A stretch of 64,000 nucleotides of DNA, from positions 558,001 to 622,000 of the forward strand of contig NZ_CP065053.1 in NCBI RefSeq assembly GCF_015689335.1. The letters are read 5' to 3'. The DNA comes from Massilia antarctica (GTDB taxonomy: Bacteria > Pseudomonadota > Gammaproteobacteria > Burkholderiales > Burkholderiaceae_D). Positions 18,287-28,400 of this stretch are shown piece after piece (within the stretch, counting starts at the first letter, position 1; every line of letters starts with the position of its first letter). The translations under genes were made by a program, and so were the position numbers. The notes under the pieces are model-generated. The model was given only the letters and a program-made list of their open reading frames with translations. It did no database searches and was not told where the DNA came from.

Positions 18287-18337
18287 ATGACAATGTTTAA
18301 TTCACATGCCTTGGGTTCGAATTGGTGGCGGCGCTGA
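18287..18337 (+). CDS. Tryptophan leader peptide of trpS
   Basis: A 16-codon frame with the product MTMFNSHALGSNWWRR. Two consecutive Trp codons (18323-18328) lie three codons before the TGA. A GAGG Shine-Dalgarno sits nine bases before the ATG. It is followed by mutually exclusive hairpins ending in a terminator just before trpS, which is the standard layout of ribosome-mediated attenuation. Low charged tRNA-Trp would stall the ribosome at the Trp pair. It is too short for normal gene callers. An inner in-frame ATG (18293) is also possible. Confidence 0.82.
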   Translation: MTMFNSHALGSNWWRR

Positions 18338-18402
18338 CATCGCGCGGCGCCTGCACCATCATGTGTTTTCCATGAACGCCGCCTCGATTGGGCGGCGTTT
18401 TT
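18330..18402 (+). promoter_or_regulatory. Tryptophan attenuator with alternative hairpins and terminator upstream of trpS
   Basis: Segment 1 (18330-18336) pairs with segment 2 (18345-18351) over 7 pairs with one G-U. Segment 2 (GCGGCG, 18344-18349) pairs with segment 3 (CGCCGC, 18377-18382). Segment 3 (CGCCGCC, 18377-18383) pairs with segment 4 (GGCGGCG, 18391-18397), followed by TTTTT, as a terminator. A ribosome stalled on the Trp codons covers segment 1 and frees 2:3, preventing 3:4. A ribosome reaching the stop codon covers segment 2 and allows termination. The geometry matches classical trp attenuation. Confidence 0.8.
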
Positions 18403-18446
18403 CATGAGCGTTTTCCGATCGGGGCATCACCCGAGAGACGATCGAC

Positions 18447-19466
<1,020 letters not shown>

Positions 19467-19492
19467 GCTGATTCCGAGCCGGCACCCGGCGC

Positions 19493-20215
19493 TCAGCGGT
19501 AGCGTGCCAGGATCTGGTTCACGCTGCCGTCGTCGACCAGGCCATTGATGGCCTGGTTGATTTCCTCGAACGGCACCCCGGCCGTTTTCGAAAACGCGCA
19601 CTGCGCCGTAAATGAGGCGAACACCAGGTCGCGGCGCAGGCGCAAGGCCTTGTTGATGCGCATCTGGTAGGCCAGGGTCGACTGCGCGATCACGGTATGG
19701 CGCACGGCGCCGGCCATCAGCTTGCGCAGGTTCTCTTCCATCGTGAGCGATTCGCTGCGGTGGAAACGCAACCCCAGTACCTGCTCGACCCTCGGATAGC
19801 GGTAGCCGGCCACCGTGCCGACCGGGCGGTCGCGCAGGTCGACCAGCGAGCGCACCGGCGCCGCGCCCACGACCGAGGCGACCAGTTCGGCGTCGGGAAT
19901 GAGCGGCCGGCTCCAGTCGTACTGGCCGTCGATCCAGAACGGGCGCACATAACAAATGCCATCGGCCTTGCCGGCGGCCAGCACCTCGCTCACCTGCTCC
20001 CCCGCCACGCTGACATGGACCACGCCGCGCCCGAGGCGCTGGGCGATCGCCTCGTCCAGGTCCTTCAGGATGCCGCCGCTGAGCTTATCGTTGCGGAACT
20101 GCGCCAGCGGCATGGTCTGGTTCAGGGGCGCGATCATGACCAGGTCGGCGCCCGGCGCGGCGGTGCCTGCGAGAGGGACAATCAGCGCGGCAAGGCAGGC
20201 GGAACGCTTGAACAT
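19493..20215 (-). CDS. Periplasmic solute-binding protein, SBP_bac_3-like
   Basis: A 240-residue protein with a signal peptide (about residues 1-22, ending AGTAAPG) and a type 2 periplasmic binding fold: FRNDKLSGGILKDLDEAIAQRLG, then VRSLVDLRDRPVGTVAGYRYP and the C-terminal FEEINQAINGLVDDGSVNQILARY. No permease or ATPase gene is adjacent, so it may be a solitary sensor-like binding protein or serve a transporter elsewhere. Ligand unknown (amino-acid-like is typical). It converges with trpS. Confidence 0.82.
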   Translation of the reverse strand: MFKRSACLAALIVPLAGTAAPGADLVMIAPLNQTMPLAQFRNDKLSGGILKDLDEAIAQRLGRGVVHVSVAGEQVSEVLAAGKADGICYVRPFWIDGQYDWSRPLIPDAELVASVVGAAPVRSLVDLRDRPVGTVAGYRYPRVEQVLGLRFHRSESLTMEENLRKLMAGAVRHTVIAQSTLAYQMRINKALRLRRDLVFASFTAQCAFSKTAGVPFEEINQAINGLVDDGSVNQILARYR

Positions 20216-20452
20216 GGGCTGGCCAGAGGGTTGGGGGGTGTGTCCAATGTACCATCGCCGCCCTGATGCAATGCATTATTTTGTTGCTCGACGGCCACGG
20301 GGGACTCTTTAAAAGCGCTGGACGCGCAACAGGCGCCATGTCAGCGGCGACGGCAGGCCGGGAGCGCCGGTCGGGCGCGGACCACGCTCGCCATGAATTT
20401 ATCATGCGATTCGCATATCAAACCAGGGCAGCGTTTTTTTGAGGAGCCCGCG

Positions 20453-21590
20453 ATGCGCTTGATGATGGCATTGGCATTCTGGGCCGCGCTGCTATGCCCG
20501 GCCATTGCGCCCCACGCCGCGGCGGCGCAGGGCAATGTGCGGGGCTTGGCGCGGGCTGAAAAATACAGTGCCACGGCCGTGGCGGAGGCGCTGGCCCGCT
20601 TCGACAGCGCGCCTGCCCCGATGAACCATCCACGGCTGTTCGGCGGCGCGGCCGACGCGGCCGGCATTGTCGCTGCCGCCAGGGCGGAACTCGCCAGGGG
20701 GCTGGCCGGGCTGGCCGACTACCTGAAACGCCATGCCGTGCGCTTGGCCGCGCGCCCAGCCCGACAGCGCCAGCTTTCCCTCGGTCGGCGTGGTGGCCAT
20801 GCATAGCGCGCTGGCCGATCCGCAGCGGGTGTCGCTGCTGTTCAGGAGCAGCCCCTTCGGTTCCCTCAATCACGCCCATGCCGATCAGAACAGCTTCGTA
20901 CTGTATGCCAAGGGCGAAGTGCTGGCGATGGACAGCGGCGTCTACGATTTCTACGATTCGCCGCATTGACGCAACTGGTACAAGCAAACCAGGGCGCATA
21001 ACGCCATTACCTTCGACGGCGGTCAAGGCCAGGATCTCGGCACCTCGGGCCTGGGCCAGCGCAGCGCAAACGGCACTATCGTGCGCTTGAGCGAGCACCC
21101 GCGCTGGACCCTGGCGGCCGGGGATGCGGCCAATGCTTACGGTAACGGGGTCGAGCAGGCGCGCCGCACCATGGTCTACCTGCGGCCCTCGACCCTGTTC
21201 GTCATCGACCAGCTCGCCAGTGCGCAGCCACGCAAGTGGGAGTGGAATTTGCATACCGGCACCCCGCTCGCCGGCAGCCCCGCCGATTTCATGACGCAGG
21301 CCGGGGCCGTGCGCCTGTGCGGCGTGGTCGCATCGCGCGATCCGCTGGAACTGTTCAGCGCCAGCGGGTACACGCCGGCGCCGGCCAAGCCGGCGCAGCC
21401 GCATTACTGGAGCCGCTTCGCTTACCGCCAAGCCGCCGGCCAGGGCTTGTTCGTGGCCGTGCTGCGGGTCGATTGCGCGCAGGCGCCGCCGCGGATCCGC
21501 TTTACCGCGCACGGCGCCAAGATCAGCACGGCAGGCATGCTCATCTCCGTCGGCAAGAACGGCGTCACGGCGCGACCAGCCGCCACCGCG
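20453..21590 (+). pseudogene. Decayed heparinase II/III-family protein
   Basis: Three remnants line up as one gene. A signal peptide and N-terminus with NHPRLFG run in one frame from 20453 to about 20735. In a second frame, from about 20760, come [17 protein letters not shown] and the family core [10 protein letters not shown]. An in-frame TGA at 20967-20969 interrupts that frame, after which it continues as NWYKQTRAHNAITFDGGQGQ and further. Intact members have roughly 700-800 residues, so several hundred codons are missing at a frame-shifting deletion near 20740, in addition to the stop. The original role was probably a polysaccharide lyase. The 3' boundary is approximate. Confidence 0.82.
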
Positions 21591-21615
21591 CGGACCGGCA
21601 GGGGCGCGACAGCGC

Positions 21616-21724
21616 TCACGCGTCGGCCAGTATCAGGCAGTGCAGGAAGGCTTGTTTCATGTAGCGCTTGGCGGTGCTGCCGGACACGCCGGGCAGGACG
21701 GCGATGTCGCCGGCCCTCATGCCG
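21616..21724 (-). pseudogene. 3' remnant of a FecI-like sigma-70 factor (region 4)
   Basis: The last 36 codons of an open minus-strand frame read DGMRAGDIAVLPGVS then GSTAKRYMKQAFLHCLILADA and stop. The pattern resembles the helix-turn-helix end of FecI-type ECF sigma factors (DGL-x-x-x-EIA-x-x-LGVS-x-STVKRY). Upstream codons show no sigma region 2, so only the tail remains. It faces the heparinase pseudogene, consistent with a shared deletion zone. This is homology by eye only. Confidence 0.5.
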
Positions 21725-21988
21725 TCGGGTCGAGCTCGGCGGGAGGCATGCGGCTTCAAGCGCAAAGGAGAAGTGTTCCCAACTAAACCCGTGCGGAATA
21801 CGGCCGGCGCTCTGCCGCCTGCCACATAATTGCCGATTTGACCATCCCTCTTTCCGGTTAGCCGGCGCTCCCTTGTTGAGGTGATGCGGGAACGCGCGCA
21901 TCGTTCTATTCTGCTCCAGGTCGCGCGCCCTGCCGGCGTGGCGGCGGCCGCACCCCGCACTTCTCAACCATCCCATGGAGATTCACCG
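21725..21988. other. Spacer upstream of the alpha/beta hydrolase gene
   Basis: No supportable gene, RNA or repeat. It follows the pseudogene remnants and probably contains the hydrolase promoter near its right end. A GGAG Shine-Dalgarno lies just before the ATG at 21989. Confidence 0.4.
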
Positions 21989-22819
21989 ATGAGCACATTT
22001 ACGACCAGCGACGGCGTCGATATCTATTACAAGGACTGGGGCCCGAGCCAGGGCCAGCCGGTCGTGTTTTGTCACGGTTGGCCGCTCAATTCGGACAGCT
22101 GGGAATCGCAGATGATCTTCCTGGCCAGCCAGGGCTACCGCTGCATCGCCCACGACCGCCGCGGGCATGGCCGTTCGAGCCAGCCGTGGAGCGGCAACGA
22201 CATGGACCATTACGCCGACGACCTGGCCCAGTTGCTCGACAAGCTAGACATCAAGAATGCGGCGCTGTTCGGCTTTTCGACCGGCGGCGGCGAAGTGGCG
22301 CGCTACATCGGCCGCCACGGCACCAAACGCGTGGCGAAGGCCGGGTTGATCTCGGCGGTGCCGCCGCTGATGCTCCAGACCGAAGCCAATCCGGGCGGGC
22401 TGCCGATCAGCGTGTTCGACGGCATCCGCGCCGGCGCGCTGGCCAACCGTTCCGAGCTGTACCGCGATATCGCCGGCGGACCGTTCTACGGCTTCAACCG
22501 CCCGGGCGCGACCAGATCCGAAGGCCTGGTGCAGGCGTGGTGGATGCAGGGCATGATGGGCGGGCACAAGAACACTTATGACTCGATCAAGGCGTTCTCG
22601 GAAACCGACTTTACCGACGACCTGAAAAAATTCACCATCCCGACCCTGATCATCCATGGCGACGACGACCAGATCGTGCCCATCGAGGCGGCGGGCAAGG
22701 CGGCGGCCAGGCTGGTAAAACAGGCGACCTTGCTGGTGTACCCGGGCGCACCGCACGGCCTGACCGATACCCACAAGGACAAGGTGAACGCGGACTTGCT
22801 GGCGTTTATCAAGTCCTGA
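21989..22819 (+). CDS. Alpha/beta hydrolase, non-heme chloroperoxidase / arylesterase type
   Basis: A 276-residue single-domain alpha/beta hydrolase. The oxyanion region is [14 protein letters not shown], the nucleophile elbow is GFSTGGGE (Ser97), the acid is in [12 protein letters not shown], and the His is in [25 protein letters not shown] sequence (here [14 protein letters not shown]) places it with cofactor-free haloperoxidases and aryl esterases. In vivo it is most likely an esterase or perhydrolase. The catalase gene lies just downstream beyond the repeat block. Confidence 0.92.
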   Translation: MSTFTTSDGVDIYYKDWGPSQGQPVVFCHGWPLNSDSWESQMIFLASQGYRCIAHDRRGHGRSSQPWSGNDMDHYADDLAQLLDKLDIKNAALFGFSTGGGEVARYIGRHGTKRVAKAGLISAVPPLMLQTEANPGGLPISVFDGIRAGALANRSELYRDIAGGPFYGFNRPGATRSEGLVQAWWMQGMMGGHKNTYDSIKAFSETDFTDDLKKFTIPTLIIHGDDDQIVPIEAAGKAAARLVKQATLLVYPGAPHGLTDTHKDKVNADLLAFIKS

Positions 22820-22870
22820 TCAGCCTACCGCGTCGTCCAGCCGCTCGTCGACGCAAGCCGTCATGGCAGC

Positions 22871-23015
22871 GTCCGGTGCGGCGGGCGATAGCACGCTCGC
22901 CGCAGGCAACGTCCGGTGCGGCGGGCGATAGCACGCTCGCCGCAGGCAACGTCCGGTGCGGCGGGCGATAGCACGCTCGCCGCAGGCAACGTCCGGTGCG
23001 GCGGGCGATAGCACG
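22871..23015. repeat. 40-bp direct tandem repeat, about 3.6 copies, each with a hairpin
   Basis: Units start at 22871, 22911, 22951 and 22991 (the last stops after 25 bases). The full units are identical. Within each, bases 8-17 pair with bases 24-33 (10 pairs, one G-T) around the 6-base loop ATAGCA. Because 40 is not a multiple of three, open frames across it simply rotate, and it is not coding. There are no variable spacers, so it is not a CRISPR array. Confidence 0.93.
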
Positions 23016-23320
23016 TGCCGTCAGGCAGCTCGCTGGTCGGGACGCTGACAGCTAGCTGCCTTTGCGTCCGGACCAGCGCGTGGAACGCCCTGGCCGGCGT
23101 CGGCAACGGTCTGTCCGCACGCACGCCACCCGCACGCCGGCCCGTCCGGGCGAGCCAATGCGCCAGGGCCGGCGCCGCACGGCGGTCCTGGCTCGTACCG
23201 AGCGCGGTCCGGCCAGACGGACGTCGTCTTCCAGCCGCACCAGGTTTCACCAATAAAAAACGGTCGGCGCCCTGTGACGGCGCCGCCAACTCCATCCATT
23301 CCTCTCTGAAAGAACCTGAC
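23016..23320. other. Spacer between tandem repeat and catalase gene
   Basis: No supportable gene, although frames are open on both strands because of high GC. It should contain the catalase promoter; no clear OxyR-type or sigma-70 motif was picked by eye. Confidence 0.4.
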
Positions 23321-24781
23321 ATGAACAAACTGACCACGGCCGCCGGCGCACCGGTGCCCGACAACCAGAACACGCAAAGCGCCGGCCCGCGCGGCCCGCT
23401 GCTGCTGCAGGACGTGTGGCACCTGGAAAAACTGGCCCACTTCGACCGCGAAGTGATCCCGGAACGGCGCATGCACGCCAAGGGCTCGGGCGCCTTCGGC
23501 ACGTTTACCGTCACCAACGACATCACGCGCTACACCAAGGCCGCCCTGTTTACCGACGTGGGCAAGACAACGCCGCTGTTCATGCGCTTTTCCACCGTGG
23601 CCGGCGAGCGCGGCGCTGCCGACGCCGAACGCGACATCCGCGGTTTTGCCATCAAGCTCTACACGGAACAAGGCAACTGGGATATTGTCGGCAACAACAC
23701 CCCCGTGTTTTTCCTGCGCGACCCGCTCAAGTTCCCCGACCTGAACCACGCGGTCAAGCGCGACCCGAAAACCAACCTGCGCAGCGCCGAAAACAACTGG
23801 GACTTCTGGACCCTGCTGCCGGAAGCGCTGCACCAGGTCACCATAGTGATGAGCGAACGCGGCATTCCTGCCTCGTACCGCCACATGCACGGCTTCGGCT
23901 CGCACACGTACAGCTTCATCAACGCCGCGAACGAACGCTTCTGGGTGAAGCTCCACTTCGTTTGCCAGCAGGGCATCAAAAACCTGAGCGATGCCGAAGC
24001 GACCGACCTGGTGGGGCGCGACCGCGAAACCCACCAGCGCGATCTGTTCGACAGCATCGAGAACGGCGAGTTCCCGCGCTGGCGCTTCCAGGTGCAGATC
24101 ATGCCGGAACGCGATGCGACGACTTACCATATCAATCCTTTCGACCTGACCAAGGTCTGGCCGCACAAGGATTACCCCCTGATCGATGTGGGCGTGCTGG
24201 AACTGAACCGCAATGCCGAGAATTACTTTGCCGACGTGGAACAGGCGGCATTTTCGCCGGCCAACGTGGTGCCGGGCGTGAGTTTTTCGCCGGACAAGAT
24301 GCTGCAGTCTCGCCTGTTTTCCTACGGCGACGCACAGCGCTACCGGCTCGGCGTGAACCATCACCAGATTCCCGTCAACGCGCCGCGCTGCCCGGTGCAC
24401 AGCTACCACCGCGACGGCGCCATGCGCATCGACGGCAACCACGGCGCGACCATCGGCTACGAGCCCAATTCCAAAGGCGCGTGGCAGCAGCAGCCCGATT
24501 TTTCCGAGCCGCCGCTGGCCATCGAGGGCGCCGCCGCGCACTGGGACCAGCGCGCCGACGCGGATGATTACAGCCAGCCCGGGGACCTGTTCCGCCTGAT
24601 GACCTCGGCCCAGCAGCAGGTGCTGATGGACAATACGGCGCGCTCGCTCAGTGGCGCCTCGCGCGCGGTGCAGGAGCGTCACATCGCCAACTGCACCAAG
24701 GCCGACGCGGCCTATGGCGCCGGCGTGGCGGCCGCGCTGGAACGCGGCACGGCGTCGCCCACGCCGAACGATGTCGTGTAA
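23321..24781 (+). CDS. Monofunctional heme catalase (small-subunit type)
   Basis: A 486-residue catalase that disproportionates hydrogen peroxide to water and oxygen. The distal His is in [14 protein letters not shown] (His52), the distal Asn in [14 protein letters not shown], and the proximal heme Tyr in [14 protein letters not shown]. Length and the FRFSTV-like segment ([15 protein letters not shown]) fit clade 3 cytoplasmic catalases. No signal peptide. The ATG at 23321 gives the family N-terminus; the open frame upstream runs into the tandem repeat and is not coding. Confidence 0.96.
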   Translation: MNKLTTAAGAPVPDNQNTQSAGPRGPLLLQDVWHLEKLAHFDREVIPERRMHAKGSGAFGTFTVTNDITRYTKAALFTDVGKTTPLFMRFSTVAGERGAADAERDIRGFAIKLYTEQGNWDIVGNNTPVFFLRDPLKFPDLNHAVKRDPKTNLRSAENNWDFWTLLPEALHQVTIVMSERGIPASYRHMHGFGSHTYSFINAANERFWVKLHFVCQQGIKNLSDAEATDLVGRDRETHQRDLFDSIENGEFPRWRFQVQIMPERDATTYHINPFDLTKVWPHKDYPLIDVGVLELNRNAENYFADVEQAAFSPANVVPGVSFSPDKMLQSRLFSYGDAQRYRLGVNHHQIPVNAPRCPVHSYHRDGAMRIDGNHGATIGYEPNSKGAWQQQPDFSEPPLAIEGAAAHWDQRADADDYSQPGDLFRLMTSAQQQVLMDNTARSLSGASRAVQERHIANCTKADAAYGAGVAAALERGTASPTPNDVV

Positions 24782-24802
24782 AGAGCCCACTTTTATCTGA
24801 AC

Positions 24803-24828
24803 GGCAAGGGCGCAGCGCCGCCCTTGCC
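24803..24828 (+). terminator. Possible terminator hairpin after catalase
   Basis: GGCAAGGGCG pairs with CGCCCTTGCC (10 perfect pairs, 6-base loop) 21 bases after the catalase stop. There is no T-run, so it is a stable 3' hairpin rather than a canonical intrinsic terminator. Confidence 0.4.
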
Positions 24829-24969
24829 GGGCAAGCTTGCCATCCCCACCATGCCAATCCGGCATTTTTCCCTTTTCTGTCTCAATCGCGCCACGCTGCT
24901 GCGTGCTTCTTCCGCGCACGCCTCCAAATGGCATACACTACGTGTTTCTCCAAAGCATCAATATTTCGG

Positions 24970-25749
24970 ATGACCTACATCTTGAAAGTGGTGGTACCGC
25001 CAGTCCCTTCCGACAATCTGTCGGTGCGGGGGTTTGCCAACACGCTCGCGCATACGTCGATGGATTTGCCGCCGTCGGCCCGGCTGCTGCAGTTTTACGA
25101 CGCCATCACGGCAAGGTATCCGTGCGCGTCGAGCGGCGCCTACAGCACCGCCAGCGCGGCCGCCTGCCCGTGGGCGGACACGCCCCTGATCGATTGCCTG
25201 ACGGGCGACATCGGCGTGATCAGCCTGTCGTACAAGAATATCGAAGTGCTCTCCTTCGTGCTGCGCCGCGCCGGCGCGCTGTCGCTGACCGTGATCGACA
25301 CCCAGGCCGGCCTGGTGTACCGTCCGGCGCGCTTTCGCGTGGTGCTGGCCAGCATCCAGAAAAACGTGAACACGACAGCCATGCTGGGCAAGCTGGCGCC
25401 GCTGCTCAGATGCACGCCGGAACAGGCGGCAGCGCTGCTGGCCACGCCGAACGCCGTCCTGCGCGGCCGGCTCGACCACGTCACGGCGCAGCGCCTGGTT
25501 GCCACCCTGCACCTGCTCGGCTGCAATTGCAAGGTCGAGAAAGAACCGTCGCGCTCGGCGCAGAAAGCGGCGGCCAAGGCGGCTGCCGCGCCCGCCGCGC
25601 CACGTCTTGCCGCTCCGCGGGCACGGACGCAGATGCCGTCGCCGTTTATGGTGGCGTACAAGGGTGCCGTCAACCGCGCCGCCTACTTCGTACAGGCAGT
25701 GCTCGAACGCCTGTGGGAACGCATGACGGCTACTCGCCCGTATTCCTGA
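24970..25749 (+). CDS. Two-domain protein of unknown function with an L7/L12-like C-terminal segment
   Basis: A 259-residue soluble protein (start MTYILKVVVPPVPSDN). The N-terminal domain has RYPC, then CPWADTPLIDC and VIDTQAGLVYRP, a pattern recalled from uncharacterised small betaproteobacterial proteins. Residues about 118-190 (VVLASIQKN to LLGCNCKVEKE) resemble the alpha/beta C-terminal fold of ribosomal protein L7/L12 or ClpS in pattern and length. An Ala/Lys-rich linker and a C-terminal amphipathic helix follow. Function unknown. An ATG at 24928 would add 14 residues. Confidence 0.65.
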   Translation: MTYILKVVVPPVPSDNLSVRGFANTLAHTSMDLPPSARLLQFYDAITARYPCASSGAYSTASAAACPWADTPLIDCLTGDIGVISLSYKNIEVLSFVLRRAGALSLTVIDTQAGLVYRPARFRVVLASIQKNVNTTAMLGKLAPLLRCTPEQAAALLATPNAVLRGRLDHVTAQRLVATLHLLGCNCKVEKEPSRSAQKAAAKAAAAPAAPRLAAPRARTQMPSPFMVAYKGAVNRAAYFVQAVLERLWERMTATRPYS

Positions 25750-25819
25750 TGGCGTAAGGCGCGGCCCTGGCCGCCATGGTAGGATGCGCGGCCCTCCTCC
25801 ACGGCCACCAAGGACTTCC

Positions 25820-26215
25820 ATGAAGCTGCTGCTGAACACGATCGCTTGCCTTGCCGTGCTGCTGGGCATCCTCGGCATTTTCCTGCCCTTGTTGCCGACC
25901 ACGCCCTTCCTGCTGCTCGCCTCGGCGTGTTTCGCGCGCGGCTCGCCCCGCATGCACGCCTGGCTGCTGAGGAACAAAGTCTTCGGGAAATATCTCAGCG
26001 ATTTCGAGCAGGGCCGCGGCATTCCGCGCCGCGCCAAGATCACCATTCTGGTACTGATGTGGGCGTCGATGGGGTATTCGATGCTGCGCCTGCAGCGCAC
26101 CGGCCTGACCCTGATGCTGCTGTGCATCGGCGCCGGCGTGACGATGTATCTGCTGCGCTATGTGCCTACCGGTGCGCCGCGCGCGGCGCGGCTGGACGGC
26201 CCCGGGCCGCACTGA
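25820..26215 (+). CDS. YbaN-like DUF454 inner-membrane protein
   Basis: A 131-residue membrane protein. The family signature GILGIFLPLLPTTPFLLLASACFARGSPR is present across residues about 16-44, and a C-terminal helical hairpin follows (about 70-112). DUF454 proteins have no established activity. Four or so membrane segments are predicted. The gene is followed by a bidirectional terminator shared with the convergent gene at 26297. Confidence 0.9.
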   Translation: MKLLLNTIACLAVLLGILGIFLPLLPTTPFLLLASACFARGSPRMHAWLLRNKVFGKYLSDFEQGRGIPRRAKITILVLMWASMGYSMLRLQRTGLTLMLLCIGAGVTMYLLRYVPTGAPRAARLDGPGPH

Positions 26216-26242
26216 TGGTGGCGTGACGCGTTCAGTCCGGGC

Positions 26243-26287
26243 AAAAAAAAGCCGGGAGCACCCGCTAACGGCGCTCCCGGCTTTTTT
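26243..26287. terminator. Bidirectional rho-independent terminator
   Basis: GCCGGGAGC (26251-26259) pairs with GCTCCCGGC (26273-26281), with an A-run on the left and a T-run on the right. It therefore serves both the DUF454 gene and the convergent gene ending at 26297. Confidence 0.92.
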
Positions 26288-26296
26288 ACGCATCAA

Positions 26297-26677
26297 TTAA
26301 TGCATGATGTCTTCTTTGACAAAATACTTGCGCGCGAAAGCGAGCAGCTGGCCGTCGTTCGGATGGTCGACCGTTTCGACGCTGACCACCTTGGCAGCCA
26401 CGGCGGCGTGGTGCTTTTCCAGGTGCTTGATGAAGACCAGCTTTTCCTGGCCAGGGCCGACGATCAGGATTTCCTGGGCAGCTTCGATCGCGGCGGCGAT
26501 CTCGTTCAGGTATTCGGGATCCTGTTTCGATTCGACGCTGGCATCGACGCCGGCTTTTTTATGACGCGCGTGGACCGAGGCGGTCTTGATGACTTCCGAT
26601 TCGGCGGCCTCGCGCGTGAAATGGATAACGTGTGCTTCGGCCTGGTCGAGCCAGACGACGACGTGATTGAATGACAT
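26297..26677 (-). CDS. eRF1-domain-3-like 'translational machinery' protein
   Basis: A 126-residue protein with the pattern of small proteins annotated as translational machinery proteins in Burkholderiales. It starts NHVVVWLDQAEAHVIHF and has ILIVGPGQEKLVFIKHLEKHH, a Rossmann-like eRF1_3/baeRF-type core. The biochemical role is unknown; stress-linked or ribosome-associated roles have been proposed for related domains. The ATG at 26677 is preferred because the upstream in-frame extension is not family-like. Confidence 0.75.
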   Translation of the reverse strand: MSFNHVVVWLDQAEAHVIHFTREAAESEVIKTASVHARHKKAGVDASVESKQDPEYLNEIAAAIEAAQEILIVGPGQEKLVFIKHLEKHHAAVAAKVVSVETVDHPNDGQLLAFARKYFVKEDIMH

Positions 26678-26903
26678 GGTGTGATTCCTTGAGATGAAGC
26701 GTGATCGTGCGCGGACGGCGGCCGGGATTGCAAGGCGCGACGCAAAAAGACGGCGCGGCATTCTGGGCCGCGCCTTAAACGGAAACTGCACCGGCTGGGG
26801 GCCGGCGCATTGCAATCGAATGAAGCCATTGTGCCTGCGCAAGGCGGGCCCGTCCGTTCGGAAGCGCACGTAGCCGGGATGGCAATCCGGGCGCCGCCCA
26901 CGG

Positions 26904-28199
26904 TCAGTTCAGGTTCGGGCGCCCCAGCTGCGCGGCGATGTCTTTCTTTTTAAAGACCCGTTCTTCTACCTGCTGCATCCCCTCAACGTCATCGGACGCG
27001 TAACAGTTCCGCTGAAAGACGATTTCCTCAGGGGTGGCGCGCGCAAGTGTAAAGTCCCCGGAGCAGGAACGGCGCCCGGATTGATAGGTCACACGGGGAA
27101 CAAATACCTGCCAGAGCAGCTGTCCCTTCGCATCGTAGTGACTCAGCCAATATCGTTTCTCTGGGTCAAAGCTAGCTGGCGAAACATAAAAGCCCCGGTC
27201 GCCAGCCTCGACCTTATAACTTAATCGATCAAAGCCTGTGTTGACCATTTTGACTTGCGCAAGGTTCAGATTCCAGCGTACGCCGCTGGCTCGTTCAAGC
27301 AAGTCGCGCTGGTAATAACCCCACCCCGTGGTACGCGCCTCGGCGACGGCTTTTGGCCAATCCTCGCTATCCAAAAAGCCGCTCTTGGGTTTCGGGTAAG
27401 CCACCCAACGCGTCGACACCGGCATGTCCGGTCCACTCTTGCCAGATAGTTGCGGATCCGGGTCGGCAGACGCGGTAACGACACGCTTCATGTAAAACCG
27501 CCCCAAAGGCGCTTGCGCCGCGTCGCTGCGGTCGACCAGGCGGAGCAGATTGGTATGCGGGTAGCGGTTGTCGAACTGCCATAAATCCCTATTAGGCCCG
27601 TCCCGTAATTCCGGCGCACTGGTACTCATGAATGCTTCTACCCTGTTGCTCGCTGTATCGACCAGCTCCCAGCGGTCATACGCCATCTCCCCTTCGCGTT
27701 TGCGCAGACGAATCGCATGCCGCGCGCTGCTGACCGGCGAGATGGACATGGAAAGACAGGTACCCGCAACGATCGGTGGATGCACTAATACCGCGCGCAA
27801 GCGAGGGGGCAGCTTTTCGTCCGGAATGCACGTCGCATCCCCTTTGGCCGCCAGGCGCAGCTGCACGAACTTGAACAAGGCGACCGGCATGCTCCATTCC
27901 CGCTCGTCCCACGCCAGCCTCGCCAATTGCGGATCGGACGCCGAGCGTACCGGGGTCACTTCGAGCATGGTCAGATTCCGGTCGCTGAGCAGCTCGACGA
28001 TCATTTCCGTGCGCAGAAAACCGCCGCTGAGCGAGAGCGACTCGGCCGAAACCTTGTCGGGCAGGCTTTTCTTTTCCGTGTCTATCTGATCGTAGATGGG
28101 ATGGATCCTTGGCGCGGAACAGCCGCTCAGCGCAAGAACGATGCAGGCTGCCGGCATCACATATTGTTTGAAACTGACTCTGTTGATTTTCGATGGCAC
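26904..28199 (-). CDS. Lipoprotein of unknown function
   Basis: A 431-residue protein, probably starting at a GTG (28199) that has GGAGG eight bases upstream. An N-terminal hydrophobic stretch ends in the lipobox LALSGC (Cys27). The body is beta-rich with no recognised motif; conserved-looking pieces include GWGYYQRDLLERASGVRW and YWLSHYDAKGQLLWQVF. Base composition is less GC-rich than its neighbours, suggesting acquisition. It is divergent from the twin-arginine protein at 28401 with a 201-base spacer. Confidence 0.65.
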   Translation of the reverse strand: MPSKINRVSFKQYVMPAACIVLALSGCSAPRIHPIYDQIDTEKKSLPDKVSAESLSLSGGFLRTEMIVELLSDRNLTMLEVTPVRSASDPQLARLAWDEREWSMPVALFKFVQLRLAAKGDATCIPDEKLPPRLRAVLVHPPIVAGTCLSMSISPVSSARHAIRLRKREGEMAYDRWELVDTASNRVEAFMSTSAPELRDGPNRDLWQFDNRYPHTNLLRLVDRSDAAQAPLGRFYMKRVVTASADPDPQLSGKSGPDMPVSTRWVAYPKPKSGFLDSEDWPKAVAEARTTGWGYYQRDLLERASGVRWNLNLAQVKMVNTGFDRLSYKVEAGDRGFYVSPASFDPEKRYWLSHYDAKGQLLWQVFVPRVTYQSGRRSCSGDFTLARATPEEIVFQRNCYASDDVEGMQQVEERVFKKKDIAAQLGRPNLN

Positions 28200-28400
28200 C
28201 GAATTGCCCTCCGTTGTGGAATCCGACGTGGATTGTTTCGGTCCCGGACGGGGAACGACAGCGCGCAGCCTACCGGAACAAGGCAGGTGTATTCCCCCTA
28301 TACGGCCGGCATCACATCCCAATACCAAAAGAAGCGCAAAGTACACCCGATGGCGGTGCCGTACCATCCACCATCTTCATTTTCCTGACTGGTATGCGCG

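Noticed and set aside
22871..23015. Tandem repeat considered as a CRISPR array
   Set aside because: The units are directly adjacent with no variable spacers, and no cas genes are present.
23021..24934. 637-codon minus-strand frame across the catalase gene and tandem repeat
   Set aside because: Shadow frame. It crosses a 40-bp repeat that cannot be coding and has no recognisable motif.
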